From assembly GCA_007570785.1 (NCBI GenBank), contig ML660777.1, forward strand, positions 4,968,587 through 5,032,586: DNA of 64,000 nt, given 5' to 3'. Every line of letters starts with the position of its first letter. Positions within the stretch are counted from its first letter, which is position 1. The stretch is from Antilocapra americana. Its lineage: Eukaryota > Chordata > Mammalia > Artiodactyla > Antilocapridae. The notes beneath the pieces were generated by a model, which saw nothing but the letters and a program-made list of their open reading frames with translations, ran no database searches and had not been told where the DNA came from. The translations under genes and the position numbers were made by a program. Below are positions 24,541-36,761 of the stretch, one piece after another.

Positions 24541-26685
24541 CTAAAAGAGTTCAAAGTAGTGGTCATAAAAATGCTCACTGAACTCAGGAGAAGAATGGAT
24601 AAACAGAGAGAACTTCAACAAAGAGGTAAAAACATAAGCAAGTTCAAAACAAAAGTTATAATTGAATTGAAAAATACATTTAAGAGGTTCAATAGCAGAC
24701 CGGATAAGGCAGAAGAACAAATCAATGAGATGGAAGACAAAGCATTGGAACTCACTCAAACAGAGCAGCAAAATTTAAAAAGAATTAAGAAAAGTAAATG
24801 TACTTTAATAGACCTTTGGGACAACAACAAGAAGAGTAACATTCACATTACAGAGGGTAAAAAGATAAAGCTTTGGAAAGTATTCAAATTAAAATTGTTA
24901 CCAGCTTAAAAAAAAAACAGGCCACTATTGACACAGTATGTTACATGTGAACCTCATGGTAACCACAAGTAAAAAAATCTATAGCAAATAACCAAAGGAA
25001 ATTGAGAAAGGAATCAAAACATAACACTAAAGTAAACCACCAAGACACAAGGGAAGGGAGAAGGAGAAGAAAGAACAGAGAGGAAACAAACAAACAAACA
25101 AAAAAACAGTCAGAAAACAACAAAATTAACAAAGGTATCAATAAGACCTTTATGAAAATGGACCATATTTGACAGTCAAAATATATAGTGGCTGAATGGA
25201 CTAAAAAAAACAAGACCCATTTATGTGCTGTGGTATAAGAGACTCACTGCAGAAGAAAGACACACAGAGACTGAAAGTTAAGGAATGGAGAAATATATTC
25301 AAGTGTATGAAGATGCAAAGAAAGCTGAAGTAGCTATAACTCATTTCACACAAAATAAATTTTAAAATAGAGACTGTCTGGAGAAGGAAATGGCAAACCA
25401 CTCCAGTAGCCTTGCCTGGAGAATTCCATGACAGGCTACAGTCCATGGGCTCAGCAAAGAGTTGGACACAGCTACAACTAATACACACACACATAGAGAT
25501 CAAAATAACAGTGGCTTAAATAAAATACTTTGTTTAGAAAAATGATACAAAATCTATGTATGCAGATATAATAAAAAGCTTTATTCTAAAAAAAATAGAG
25601 ACTGTAATAAAAGATGAACAAGGGCATTACATAATAATAAACAAGTCAATCTAGCAAGGAGATATATTTATAAATGTACACAAACCCAACAGAGGAGCCT
25701 AAAGTAAGTATTAATGGACTTAAAGGGGAAAAATGAAAGCAATACAACAATAGCATGGAACTTTAACACCCCACTTATATTAACACAAAGTTCAACTAGA
25801 CAGAAAATCAATAAGGAAAGCTCAGAAATAAATTAAGTAGAGACTAGGAAAGCAACAGAAGACCTCAATGAAACTAAGAGGTGATTCTTTGAAAAGATAA
25901 ACAAAATCAACAAACCTTTAGCTAGACTCACCAAGAAAATGAGAGAGGACTCAAATAAATAAAATCAGAAATGAAAAAGAAGTTACAAACTGAAATAGAA
26001 GAAACACAAAGGATCATAAGAGACCATCATGAACAATTATACATCATCAAATTGAACAATCTAGAAGAGATGGATGAGTTCCTAGAAATACACAATCTAA
26101 TACTGAATTGTAAAGAAATAGAAAATCTGAACAGACCAATTACAAGTAAGCAGAACGAAACAGTAATAAAAAATTTGGATCTGATTCCCCAGGCAACAGA
26201 AACAAAAGCAAAAATAAATAAATGAGAGTGCATTAAATTAAAATGTTTCTGCATAGCAAAGGAAACCATTATTAAAATGAAAAGGCAACCTACTGAGTGG
26301 GAGAAAATACTTGCGAATCATATATCTAATAAGAGTTTAATATCCAAAATACATAAAAATTTGTATAACTCAACAACAACAACAAACCTCAAACAACTTG
26401 ATTTTAAAATGGGCAGAGGATCTGAATAAACATTTTTCTAAAGAAGACATAGGTACAAGAAAAGATGCTCAACATCACTAATTGTTAGGGAAATTAAAAT
26501 CAACATCAAATGAGAAATCACCTCACACCTGTCAGAATGGCTAGAAAAGACCAGAAACAGCAAATCTTGGAGAGGATGTGGAGAAAAGGGAACCCTCGAA
26601 CACTATTGGTGGAACTATATTGCTGTGGACACGATAGAAAACCTCATGGAGATACATCAAAAAATTAAAAATAGAACTATTGTTG
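24541..26685 (+). mobile_element. Old L1 LINE, ORF1/ORF2 remnants
   Basis: Plus-strand decayed L1. An ORF1-like charged coiled-coil segment (RRRMDKQRELQQRGKNISKF, 24,559-24,909) is followed by broken ORF2 (QRIIRDHHEQLYIIKLNNLEE at 25,990; LNRPITSKQNETVIKNLD) and the ORF2 C-terminal region around 26,440-26,660. Many deletions and stops show it is ancient. A SINE lies at 25,376-25,492, and BovB separates it from its 3' end. Confidence 0.82.
25376..25492 (+). mobile_element. Bov-tA SINE fragment inside old L1
   Basis: Begins at the internal GGAGAAGGAAATGGCAAACC part and ends GTTGGACACAGCTACAACTA; the tRNA head is missing. Confidence 0.85.
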
Positions 26686-26687
26686 TT

Positions 26688-27652
26688 ACTGTTGTTCAGT
26701 CACCAAGTCGTGTCTGACTCTTCACAACCCCATGGACTGCAGCACACCAGGCTTCCCTGTCCCTCACCATCTCTTGGAGTTTGCCCTAACTTCGTGTCCA
26801 TTGAATCAGTGATGCCATCCAACCATCTCATCCTCTGTCACCCTTTTTTCCTCTGCCTTCAATCTTTCCCAGCATCGGGGCTTTTTCCAATGAGTCAGCT
26901 ATTCACATCAGGTGGCCAAAGTTTTGGAGCTTCAACATCAGTCTTTCCAAAGAGTATTCAGGGTCAATTTCCTTTAAGATTGACTGGTTTGATCTCCTTG
27001 CTTTCCAAGGGACTCTCAAGAGTCTTCTCCAGCACCACAGTTCAAAGCATCAGTTCTTCAGTGCTCTGCCTTTACTATCTAGCTCTCACATCTGTACATG
27101 ACTACTGGAAAGATCAACCCTTGACTATATGGATCTTTGTCAGCAAAGCGATGTCTTTGCCTTTTAACACACTGTCTAGGTTTGTCATAGTTTTCCTGCC
27201 AAGAAGCAATCATCTTCTAATTTTATGGCTGCAGTCACCATCCACAGACATTTGAGAGCCCAAGAAGAGGAAATCTGTGACTGCTTTCACCTTTTCCCCT
27301 TCTATGTGCCATGAAGGGATGGGGCCGGATGCTATGCTCTTAGTTCTTCCAATGTTTAAGCCATCTCTTTCACTCTCTTCCTTCACCCTCATCAAGAGGC
27401 TCTTTAGTTTCTCTTCGCTTTCTGCCATTAGAGTGGTATCATCCACATATCTGAGGTTCTTGATACTTCTCCCTGCAATTTTGATTCTAGCTTGTAACTC
27501 ATTCAGTCTGGCATTTTGCATGATGTGCTCTGCTTATAAGTTAAATAAACAGGGTGACAATAAACAAGCTTGTCATACTCCTTTCTCAATCCTGAACCAG
27601 TCAGGTGTTCCATACAGAGTTCTAACTGTTGCTTCTTGACCTACATACAGGT
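26688..27652 (-). mobile_element. BovB LINE 3' portion inserted in an old L1
   Basis: Minus-strand RTE reverse transcriptase remnant (MQNARLNELQARIKIAGRSI, NLRYVDDTTLMAESEEKL, FLFLGSQMSVDGDCSHKIRR). Here the catalytic motif reads YVDD. The 3' tail is near 26,700. Both ends abut L1 sequence, showing it inserted into the old L1 at 24.5-28.2 kb. Confidence 0.92.
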
Positions 27653-28175
27653 TTCACAATTTCATATCTGGGTACTTATCCAAAGAACACAAAAATACTA
27701 ATTCTAAATTATGTAGGCAACTGTATGTTCATTGCAGCAATTTTTACAACAGGCAAAATATGGAAACAACCCAAGTTTCCATGATGGATGGATAAAGAAG
27801 CTACGATATCTGTATCTATATATACAATGGACTATTATTCAGCTATTAAAAAAAAGAACAAAATTCTACCCTTTGCAACAACATGGATAAACTTTGAAGA
27901 TATTATGCTAAATGAAATGTCAGAAGAAAGACAAATACTGTATGATTTCACATATATGTGGAGTCAAAAAACAAACAAAATAAATGAAAACAAATTCACA
28001 GATGCAGAGATCAGCTTAGGGTTATCAGGGTGGAGGCAGGAAGGGGGATGGGTGAAATGAATAAGGAGGTCAACTGTCTGGCGATCAATGGTAAATACAC
28101 ATGTGGTGGAGAAAACTTCATTGTGCTTACACATGTCCAAGTATAATGGTATGCACACTTGAAACTAAAAACTTG
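27653..28175 (+). mobile_element. Old L1 LINE 3' end (continuation beyond BovB)
   Basis: ORF2 C-terminal remnant (YTMDYYSAIKKKNKILPF, ATTWINFEDIMLNEMS, about 27,800-28,060) and 3' UTR. It is the continuation of the L1 that BovB interrupts. Confidence 0.8.
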
Positions 28176-28839
28176 GGTCATCTTCCTCTTAATAACAGTT
28201 CTATGTTGCCACTTAGGACCTATGCTGCATATTTCACAAATACATATATTCCTACATTTATATATAAAGAAGCCTGTGGAACTGGGACAGGAATTGGGAC
28301 ACTCTTTTTAGTAATCCTACTTTCCGTTGCCATTTTAAAAGTTAACTTACTCAGTAACTGCTAGCCTCATTATTCTATAGTAATGAACGAAATGACTGAA
28401 AAAAAAAAATCTAAACCCAAAGATACATCTGAGACTTGAATTGCACAGGTATATTGTATCGCTAATCCAGATAGAAATGATTTTTTAAGAAACCCAATAT
28501 TTAAGTGCTTGTCTCTTTGAGCTTCTGAATCTTGATTCTCCTAATGAGGAGGGTCTACCCTAGATGAAGATGGAGTAGGAAGAAGGGGGAAAAAGTGTGA
28601 GAATGTCTGACCTACGATACTAACTCTACTTTCTTCCTTTCTGTATTCTTGATGTGCTGGCATCTGGGGGCTTGCTGACCAGAGAGGGACTGCTCCTCCA
28701 AGGGTTAGGTAATTCCTAGAAATATCAGAAAACAGGGCAACCCCAACACTCCAGAACCTGCTGAAATTATGCAAACTAGCCAATCCTCAGCCTATTTACT
28801 CTGCCTTGCTCATTCCTTCATGTAAAAACTGAAATGAGG

Positions 28840-29037
28840 GGCTTCCCAGTTGACTCAGTGGTAAAGAATCTCCCTGCCAAGAAGGAGACACAGGTTTGAT
28901 CCCTGGATCAGGAAGACCCCTTGGAGAAGAAAACGGCAACCCACTCCAGTATTCTTGCCTGGAGAATCCCATGGACAGAGGGCTTGGAGGGCTATAGTCC
29001 ATGGGGTCTCAAAGAGTAGGACACTTAGCTACTAAAC
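28840..29037 (+). mobile_element. Bov-tA SINE
   Basis: GGGCTTCCCAGTTGACTCAG through AGTAGGACACTTAGCTACTA. Confidence 0.92.
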
Positions 29038-29671
29038 AACGACAAAATCACAATAAAAGTTCTTGCCCTTGCTTTCTCCTTGTTCCCTCTGCCTCCTGAT
29101 CCTGACTCTTCCCTAGACGGCCCAGCATGGTGCGCCATGGCTCTTGCTTCTAGGGATCTGTGAATATAAAAAATTCTTCTTCATGACCGTCATTTCCGTA
29201 CCTGTGCGTCTTAACATACCTGATTGAAGAAAATCCTGGGGACGTTTTAAAACACAAATCCTAAATGAAAATTAGTGTGTGTGTGCAATAAATAGATGGA
29301 ACTGTGAAATATACTCAGTGGACTTCAAGGCTGCTCATTTATTCAACAAGCATTTACATAGTGTATACCACGTATAGAAGAGACACTCTGCTAAGCAGTT
29401 TCCATCTCACTTTATTAAGGACCCAGTACAATCGGTGCTTATTTGCCAAGCACTGATAAGTAGCTCAGAAACATCAAAACCTATGTGAATAAAAATGAAA
29501 CCAAGTGGCTCACAAATGAACCAGGTAGTTCACGATGGCCCTCTCTTCAATAATAGGGTGGATGCAAAGGAACTAGGATTATGTTTCTGATTCCTACATG
29601 GCATCTTCATAATTGGACACATTCATTAAAACTTGGGGCATTACATTTACATCATTTGAACAATTAGCAAA

Positions 29672-29878
29672 CAAAAGCTGGTTACTCCATCATGTCTGAC
29701 TCTTTGTGACCCCATGGACTGTAGCCCACCAGGTTCCTCTGTCCGTGAGATTTTCCAGGCAAGAATACTGGAGTGGGTTGTCATTTCCTCCTGGGGATCT
29801 TCCTGACATAGGGATTGAATCCATGTCTCCAGCATTGGCAGGTGGATTCTTTACCACTGAGCCCACCAGGGAAGCCCA
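29672..29878 (-). mobile_element. Bov-tA SINE
   Basis: GCTGGTTACTCCATCATGTC through GAGCCCACCAGGGAAGCCC. Confidence 0.93.
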
Positions 29879-30437
29879 ATTTGTTCACGAAATAGCTGCA
29901 ATTGTATTTAAAAGCAAAATGTAAAAGAAAGGGCATAATTAAGCTCTCCAGGGAAAGCTTCTTGTTCAGGATTTCTCAAATTGGGTATGACTTCTGTAAA
30001 GCACATGACTAACCCAAATCTCTATTTTCCTTCAACTTCATAGTGAGTTTTGGAAGAAAAATATTATATTGGAAGAAACAAAGATGACAGATATGATGAG
30101 ATAAAAGCCCTATTCATACAATTAAAATAATAGCTCATGAGAGTGGTGTCAGTAATTTGAGATTCTCTTCAATGAAAGTCTTATCAATAATGATTGAAAG
30201 ACAGAGAAAAAGTTCAATTTACTGGTTGGATTACATGTAGCCTTAAGTACTCCTAAACACGGTAACTGTGGCATAACTATCAGGATTTTACAGTCAGAGT
30301 AAAGCAGACAGAATTTAGCAAACATTTTTACCTCAAATGAACCAGTAGATGTCACTATTTAAATACACTGGCAACACTTTTCCTATGTTCTATGTAAAGT
30401 CTCAAAGAAAAAGATCAATTTTTTAATAACTTATATT

Positions 30438-30572
30438 TTATGGCATCACTGACTCGATAGACATGAATTTGAGCAAGCTCCAGGAGCTGATGATGGACCA
30501 GGAAGCCTGGTGTGCTACAGTCCATGGGGTTGCAAAGAGTTGGACACAACTGAGAAACTGAACCGAACTGAA
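30438..30572 (+). mobile_element. BovB 3' end fragment
   Basis: From ATGGCATCACTGACTCGATA to GAAACTGAACCGAACTGAA; clear BovB tail. Confidence 0.88.
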
Positions 30573-30742
30573 AATATGCTCATAAATCTACACTCATATT
30601 TATAGTTCAACTTAATGACTTAATTTCTTAAGTTAAAATAATCATTTGAAAATCATCCTAAATTTAGGTATAGTATACCTACAAATGATTCAAATTTAAA
30701 TTCAAAATATTTTAAGAATTTTTAAAAATAAATAGTCAAATA

Positions 30743-31263
30743 CTATACTTTCAGGGATCATTTCTATAGTTCTTTACTAGAGAAGTTTCTCTGAACATGT
30801 AGAGCACCCGCAACCACGAGGAGACAGAAACTGGAGTCTATTATACAGAGGGAAGTAAGCCAGAAGGAAAAACAATACAGTATACTAATGCATATATATG
30901 GAATTTAGAAAGATGGCAACGATAACCCTGTATGTGAGACAGCAAAAGCGACGCAGATGTGTAGAACAGTCTTTTGGACTCTATGGGAGAGGGCAAGGGT
31001 GGGATGATATGGGAGAACGGCACTGAAACATGTAAATTATCATATGTGAAATGAATCGCCAGCCCAGGTTTGATGCATGATACAGGGTGCTCAGGGCTGG
31101 TGCACCAGGATGACCCAGAGGGATGGAATCGGGAGGGAGGTGGGAGGTGGGTTCTGGAAGGGGAACACGTGTATACCCATGGCAGATTCATGTCAATGTA
31201 TGGCAAAACCAACACGATAATGTAAAGAAAAAATAAATTAATTAATTTTTAAAAATAAATTAT
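30743..31263 (+). mobile_element. L1 LINE 3' end with 17-bp target-site duplication
   Basis: L1_BT-like 3' UTR from about 30,830 (CAGAGGGAAGTAAGCCAGAA) to an A/T-rich tail. The target-site duplication AAATAAATAGTCAAATA is at 30,726-30,742 and 31,264-31,280. The first about 85 bases inside the duplication do not read as the contiguous L1 3' end. Confidence 0.88.
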
Positions 31264-31280
31264 AAATAAATAGTCAAATA

Positions 31281-34200
31281 TAACAGGTCTACCTCTCAAG
31301 GAAAAGTAAAAATTTTGCTACATTTTAGGACAGAGTCTCCATTTTTTAAGAACTAATGCTATCCTCTAGCTCTATCTATGTCATTTTGAGTGAAAGAAAA
31401 CATTCTTCTTTACATTTATTAGGGAAAATTGTGTCTAACTGTATCCACCACCTAAGAACAATTAGTCTACATATATAATATCCTCCTGTCAAAGGAGGAT
31501 ATGAATGTAAAAGTGTTTTGGAAAACTGCAAAGTAGTCTATACAGGCAAGGTAAGCTTCCTTCCTACTTGCACTTTCCACAAAAGATTGCTGCAGAAAAG
31601 GGAAGTGAACTCAGTTACAAAACACCCACTTTTATGAGAAGAATATTACAGCCTCACAACTCCTTTGTGTGGGTAAATATTATTTTCCTATTTGCAAATG
31701 AAGAAAGAAGGCTGATAACCTGGGAAAGTTGGTACGTTCTGTCTGACCCCAAAGCCTGGATTCTTCCTAGCAAATCACTTTGTGATGTGTACTTCATAAA
31801 CTGAATCATAGTCTTAGAGTTTGCTGTACTAAGTTGAAATTCACTTAGAGAATTCTTCTAACCAGAGGAAATCAATGATAGAATATTTCATAGAGAAGGA
31901 TATAGTAAAGCAGAAAATTCTGTCTAAATTGTCATGTGAAGATTGCGGTTAAATGGGCCAACTATATTGATCAACCACAGTGCGCTAGGATTCATCTAAT
32001 AAATTCTCTTGTTTCCAGACTAGCAGGCTTCAGACATCATTTCACTCCTTTTTGTGGCATCTCAGGGATCTGTCAGAATTTTAACAAGCACAAGGAAGAA
32101 TACTAGCTGTTTTTTTTTTTTTTTTTTACCATATTTGCTATAGCACAGTAGCTGGCTACTACTGACTAGAAGCTTGATATACAATATACTTTAAAAGGAA
32201 CAAAGTATAACTCTACACTACTCTGCCTGTTCTTGGAAATTTTGTTCCATTTTCACACATGAACATATTAATAAAAACAAATCCAGCAACCCCTGGGTTC
32301 AGACTGGGAAGGCTTCAAGTCAATATTGTGTCTCTTCTTGCTCAGCTTTTAAGGAGGAAGAGAGGCATAGAGCTCAGTCTAACTGGCTACTGACTGCATT
32401 AAACAATTTTTCCCTAAGAAATATTTTCTGCCAATTCAACATGCCCCATTGAGTTTGTACATCAAGAGTTTGTACATCAATAGACAAGAGATACTTTCAA
32501 ATGCAACATTGATCAGGTTGCTCTTGTTTCAGATCCTTCAGTGGACTTCAGGCACCATATTTAATATGGTTTCAAGATGTTTTCCCCGACATGTACCCGT
32601 CCTGTCTTCCTCGCTGCCCTTCTCTACTCCTACCCTACTCCTCTTCCTTCAGTTCTCATCTAAAGCTGACTCTCCGGGAAAGAGGGCTTTCAGAACTACC
32701 CCTTTAGCACCCCGGGTATAATTTATATTTTCTCATCATAAATGTGGTTTACTAAAATCTATCTCTCACTATCTAAGCTCCTTGAAGGAAAGGTTGGCTT
32801 ATTTATCTGCACATCTGAAAGGTCTAGCAGTGACTGGCCCATAGCCAGTTCTAGGTGCTGGCAGGATGCTTATTTCTAACCTCTTTAGACCCTCTTTCTT
32901 TTCCTCTTCCCTTCTTCTTGAACAATTCAATTCTAAATCCATTAGATGGGCCCAAACAAGGTAGATGGTACCCTGGGGCAGGGGACCAGGGGGCAATTTT
33001 GGGAATTAAAAATATGGATAGAAAATCTAGAACAAAATTTGTAATGTTGTATCAGAATTAGAGTATTGGTATGAGCTCCTAAATATAAATAGATTTATAG
33101 ATAAACACAGGTGTGTACACACACACACATATCTATTTCTGTCCACTGAGAGGGCCTGGGAACAGCAACACATCAAAACCAAGGAGCACACCCACTACTG
33201 AGATCTTGGTTTCTAATTACCATTCTCCACTAAAGGGAACCGAGGTTCTTTTCAAAATGTCTGATCCTGCATTGTCTGGATCAAGAGCAATACAAGGTAA
33301 GCATGTACCATCTTGGACTAGAAAGTAAGGAGGTGCTAAAACATGAAGGCATGTCAAAAGTCAGTTTGAATAGACTCCCACTGGGGCCAAATCTGGGACA
33401 CTTTCAACATCAAAAGAAAAAATAGATTGTAAACATTAATTAAAAATAGGACACCATGAATGCATACTTGCCCTAACTTGTGATTCTATAATAATTGAAT
33501 AAAACAGAAAATTTAATGAGTAATGGGATCTTTACATAGCTTCAAAGCACTTCACCTCAAAATATGCGTCAATCACAAAGGGTTAAGTATAGTCGGGGAA
33601 ACTGGCAGAAAAGCCTAATCAAGTGAATTCAGATCAGTAACAGGACACACCAAAATCATGCCACCTGAGAGGCCACAAAGCAAACACAGCATCAATTCTG
33701 GGATAGCCCTGGGGCTTTATAAGTATAACCTGAATCGAATCAAGAGAAAACATTAGACAAACCCAAATTGACAAAGAAGTATTCTGCAAAATGACGAGCT
33801 TGTCATCTTCAGAAGTTTCAAGATCATGAAAGTCAAGAAACAGTGAGGAATTATTTCAGACTGCAATGTGACCAGTAACTGCAACGCATTACTCTGAACA
33901 GGAGCCTTTTACTTTAAAGGATGACTGGTGATTAAATAGGGCCTGGGGATTAGATGGTAGTCAATTATCAACGTTAATTTACTGATTTTAACGGTTGTAC
34001 TGGAGCATTTCTCTGGTATCTTACTCTCAAATGATTTTTTGGGGGGAGGGGGGAGTAATTTTCACTGTACCTGCAACTCCGCCCTCTAGATTTTAGATCA
34101 CTTTCACTTTTTAAAAGTATTTTCAAAACAACAAAGACAAAAAAAAAAAAAAAATCAAACACCTGGACTATGCATCTTATTTTAAAATTCTTGGCCGATT

Positions 34201-34329
34201 GCCGATTAGGGTCCATTTTGTAGCTGTGAGATGCATCCTGTCTCCGCCTTCATGGGTTTAACGAAAGAATTTGGGGCGCACAATTGATTTTGGCGAAAAA
34301 TTAGGAAAGGGGAGAGATGCGTTCCCGGC
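31281..34329. other. Long non-coding stretch, mostly unrecognised
   Basis: No gene found. There is a T18 run at about 32,110 and a G-rich run at 34,040-34,052. The part 33,350-34,070 reads like the 3' end of an ancient LINE, but I could not assign a family. Confidence 0.4.
33112..33130. repeat. Short (AC)n
   Basis: GTACACACACACACATA, near an AT-rich segment. Confidence 0.75.
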
Positions 34330-34676
34330 TTCCCTGCACTTCTCTAACTGCGCTGCCTGCCGTGTCCCAGGCGGTCTTCCCGCCCAGCTAGCGAGCGAGG
34401 CGAGCCACGCAGCGCGGCGGCCCCCCGAGCCCCGAGCCCGCCTGGCCCCCGAAGCCGTTGGGCGGGTGCCCAGCCGTGCCCAGCCGTGCCCAGCCCTGCC
34501 GCCCCGAGCCCCACGCCCGCCCCACTCGCTGGGTTGCCTCTGGCCTGTGGGAAGCGGAGCCGCCTGTTGTGGGACTTAACGCCTCTCTCAACTAGGAGAC
34601 AGAGTTCCTGAGTCTAAGGCGTAGTGGGCTTAATGAAAATGTATAAATTAAAAAAAAAAAAAATTTTAATGTGAGG

Positions 34677-34681
34677 AAAAA
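34677..34681 (-). terminator. Pol III terminator of tRNA-Leu
   Basis: AAAAA on the plus strand, read as TTTTT on the minus strand, eight bases beyond the tRNA 3' end. A second, longer T tract lies about 15 bases further downstream. Confidence 0.75.
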
Positions 34682-34688
34682 CTCAACT

Positions 34689-34770
34689 ACCAGGAGTGGG
34701 GTTCGAACCCACGCGGACATACGTCCATTGGATCTTAAGTCCAACGCCTTAACCACTCGGCCATCCTGGT
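34689..34770 (-). tRNA. tRNA-Leu (anticodon UAA)
   Basis: A complete 82-nt class II tRNA on the minus strand. The acceptor stem ACCAGGA pairs perfectly with TCCTGGT. The D-arm region carries GGCCGAGTGGTTAAGG (A box), the anticodon stem TTGGA/TCCAA encloses loop CTTAAGA with anticodon TAA, a long variable arm follows, and the T arm GTGGG-TTCGAAC-CCCAC supplies the B box. No CCA is encoded, as usual for nuclear genes, and there is no intron. It decodes UUA. A T5 tract about eight bases downstream is a typical Pol III terminator. All stems are intact, so it looks functional rather than a tRNA pseudogene or SINE head. I recall a human tRNA-Leu-TAA between STX11 and UTRN, which fits. Confidence 0.96.
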
Positions 34771-35399
34771 GTCTCACTCGCTCTCCCTACCAGCCGTCCT
34801 ACAGCGTCTCCCTCTCCGCCGCCGCGTCTTTTTTTTTTTTCCCCCCTAGCCGGAGCTGCAGCTGCCCGCCAGCCGGAGTCTGCTTTCTCTGCCGCCGCAG
34901 CGCACGGTTGCTGTCGGCCGGCCGCGGCCGCCACGGCAACTGCAGCCGAGCTCGGCGCGCTGTGGGCGGCGGCGGGCCAGGCCGCTCGCTCCGCCGGGCT
35001 TCGGGCCCAGCCACCCTGCTCTCGGTTTCGAGGTGCGCGGGCGCGGGAAACAAACAGGCCAGGGAACCTCTGGATTCCGCCGACCGCGTTGGGGAGCGGC
35101 GCTGGGACGCCGCCCGGAGAGTGGCGGTTGGTTTGTTTTCTTCCAGATGGGATACACGTCAAGGAGTGAGTTGCACGGGCTGCAGCAGAGTTCGGGGACC
35201 CCCACCCCCCAGTCCGAATGTGGGCCGCTTTTCTCACGGGCACAGGGAGTGGTGTAGCGACGTGGGTCGGCTCGGAGCCGCCAGGTTCGGGGAAGGCGGC
35301 ACGATTCCCCGCCCAGCTGGCTGCGGCCCCGGCCTCCGTGCAGTGCGGGGACCTGCTCTCCGTTCCCGGACCCGCCCGTGCACCTAGACGTTTAGGTTC

Positions 35400-36505
35400 T
35401 TATCTTCACTGTTCTGCAACGCCCTCCTTCCTTCCTTCCTGTGCACCAGAGAGTGCAGGCGGCCCTTTCACTTCGCTTCCTTTTCCAGGGCTTTCACTCC
35501 GTTCTCCACCCTCCAGGACGTGGAATCCAGCGCAGAGCCAAGGCTTCTGAGTTCTGGAGCGTCAGGGAGCCACCCTCTGGCAGCCAGGCCCTTGTCCGGA
35601 TTGTGCAGGCTGGCTGTCTTTGACCGAGCGCTTGCATCGGCCTGGAGACGGTACACACATTCACACCACCAACTGGCTCTTCACCCAATGGGTCACAGGG
35701 AGAGGCCCATTGCCCTGCCACCTCCTGGACGCCTGTGATCCCCGGGAGCATCGCCATGACCCCGGCAGGCCTTGGCCCAGCCTGTTGCCCTGGTTCTCGG
35801 AGTACCAGTCAACAACACGGGCCAGCCCTGAGACAGCTCCCCAGGAGAGGAAAGGGTGGAACTGCCCGCTACCCACTTGGCCATGTAACGTCGTGGGGGA
35901 TCAGTGGCCTGCGTGTACATTCCAGCCTGAACACTGTCCCCCCGGCTGGACGTCAGGCCTGGCCCCGGGCCTGCAGAAGCGAACAGAGCCAGAGCATCCC
36001 TCAGGCCGGCCCTGCCCTGCTGAGCGGAGATGAACCTGGACTCTCGTCAGGGTCTACAGGCACCAGTGTGGGGATGACACACCGCCCACTACTCACCACC
36101 ATCTTGGAGGCCGAGTGTTGGCTCGAACCTAGGAAGCCGGCTTCAAAATGGAGGAGATTCCTCAAATGTCAGAAGGTGTTCAAAGATGCCGACAACTGCA
36201 GGGCGTGACAAATATCCACCTGAAAGCTAGGACAAAATGTGAAAAGCACCATGCGATGACATTTGTCATAACTGACACTACTAGAGCGCAAAAAACAGTA
36301 TTTCAATGGATTTTATAAGGTTGAAATGGCCTCATGTTCAGGAAATTGCATTTGACATAATTCTCATGGGGAAATGTTTTACTCTATTTAAACTTCTTTT
36401 CACTGTGTATGTGCTTATTTAAGATGTGACATTCTTTATCCACTCTATAATGGTTTAAAAAATATGTTCATAACTGCTTTGATACTCCCCCCTTCAAGAC
36501 TGTGC
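35400..36505. other. GC-moderate single-copy stretch beside the CpG island
   Basis: No recognised repeat or gene. Composition declines gradually from the island to AT-rich sequence at about 36,200. Open frames here (for example about 137 aa and 157 aa) match no family I know and have no convincing splice structure. It could include non-coding exons of a transcript starting in the island. Confidence 0.35.
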
Positions 36506-36683
36506 TCAGTCGCTTCAGTCATGTTTGACTCTTTGCGACCCCATGGATCATAGCCCACCGGGCTCCTCTGTCCATGGGATTCTCCAGGCAAGAATGCTGG
36601 AGTGGGTTGCCTTGCCCTCCTCCAGGGGATCTTCACCTGCACTGGCAGGTGGGTTCTTTACCATTAGGACCGTCTGGGAAGCC
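36506..36683 (-). mobile_element. Bov-tA SINE with internal deletion
   Basis: CTCAGTCGCTTCAGTCATGT through GACCGTCTGGGAAGCCC. The segment between GGGGATCTTC and the head is shortened. Confidence 0.92.
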
Positions 36684-36761
36684 CTCCTCCCTTTAAGATA
36701 TGGGAGGCTAATTACCTTCTCCTTCAGTGTAGGCTGGATCCTGTTTCTTTAGTTTTTAAAG

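Larger units (their letters stand above)
34330..35400. promoter_or_regulatory. CpG-island-like region around the tRNA-Leu gene
   Basis: Base composition changes abruptly from AT-rich flanks to very GC- and CpG-rich sequence in two blocks, about 34,330-34,590 and 34,790-35,400, with CGCGG, GGCCGCGGCCGCC and GCGCGGGCGCGGG runs. The tRNA gene and a short AT-rich segment lie between them. Such islands are normally Pol II promoters, but no known coding exon is recognisable here. Open frames across it (up to 238 aa) have low-complexity composition and look like GC-rich chance ORFs. Possibilities are a lncRNA promoter, an upstream UTRN first exon (UTRN should lie toward lower coordinates on the minus strand), or tRNA-associated open chromatin. 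It is unlikely to be the STX11 promoter because it lies downstream of STX11. Confidence 0.7.

Noticed and set aside
34671..35387. 238-codon plus-strand frame and several 60-164 codon frames in the CpG island
   Set aside because: The frame begins within the antisense of the tRNA and is Arg/Gly/Pro/Ser-rich as expected by chance in GC-rich DNA; no family recognised.
34330..35400. CpG island as the STX11 promoter
   Set aside because: It is 16 kb downstream of the STX11 stop on the transcribed strand; the STX11 promoter should lie above 52.3 kb, probably outside the window.
35620..36208. 137- and 157-codon frames next to the CpG island
   Set aside because: Overlapping frames with low-complexity composition, no homology recognised and no start context or exon structure.
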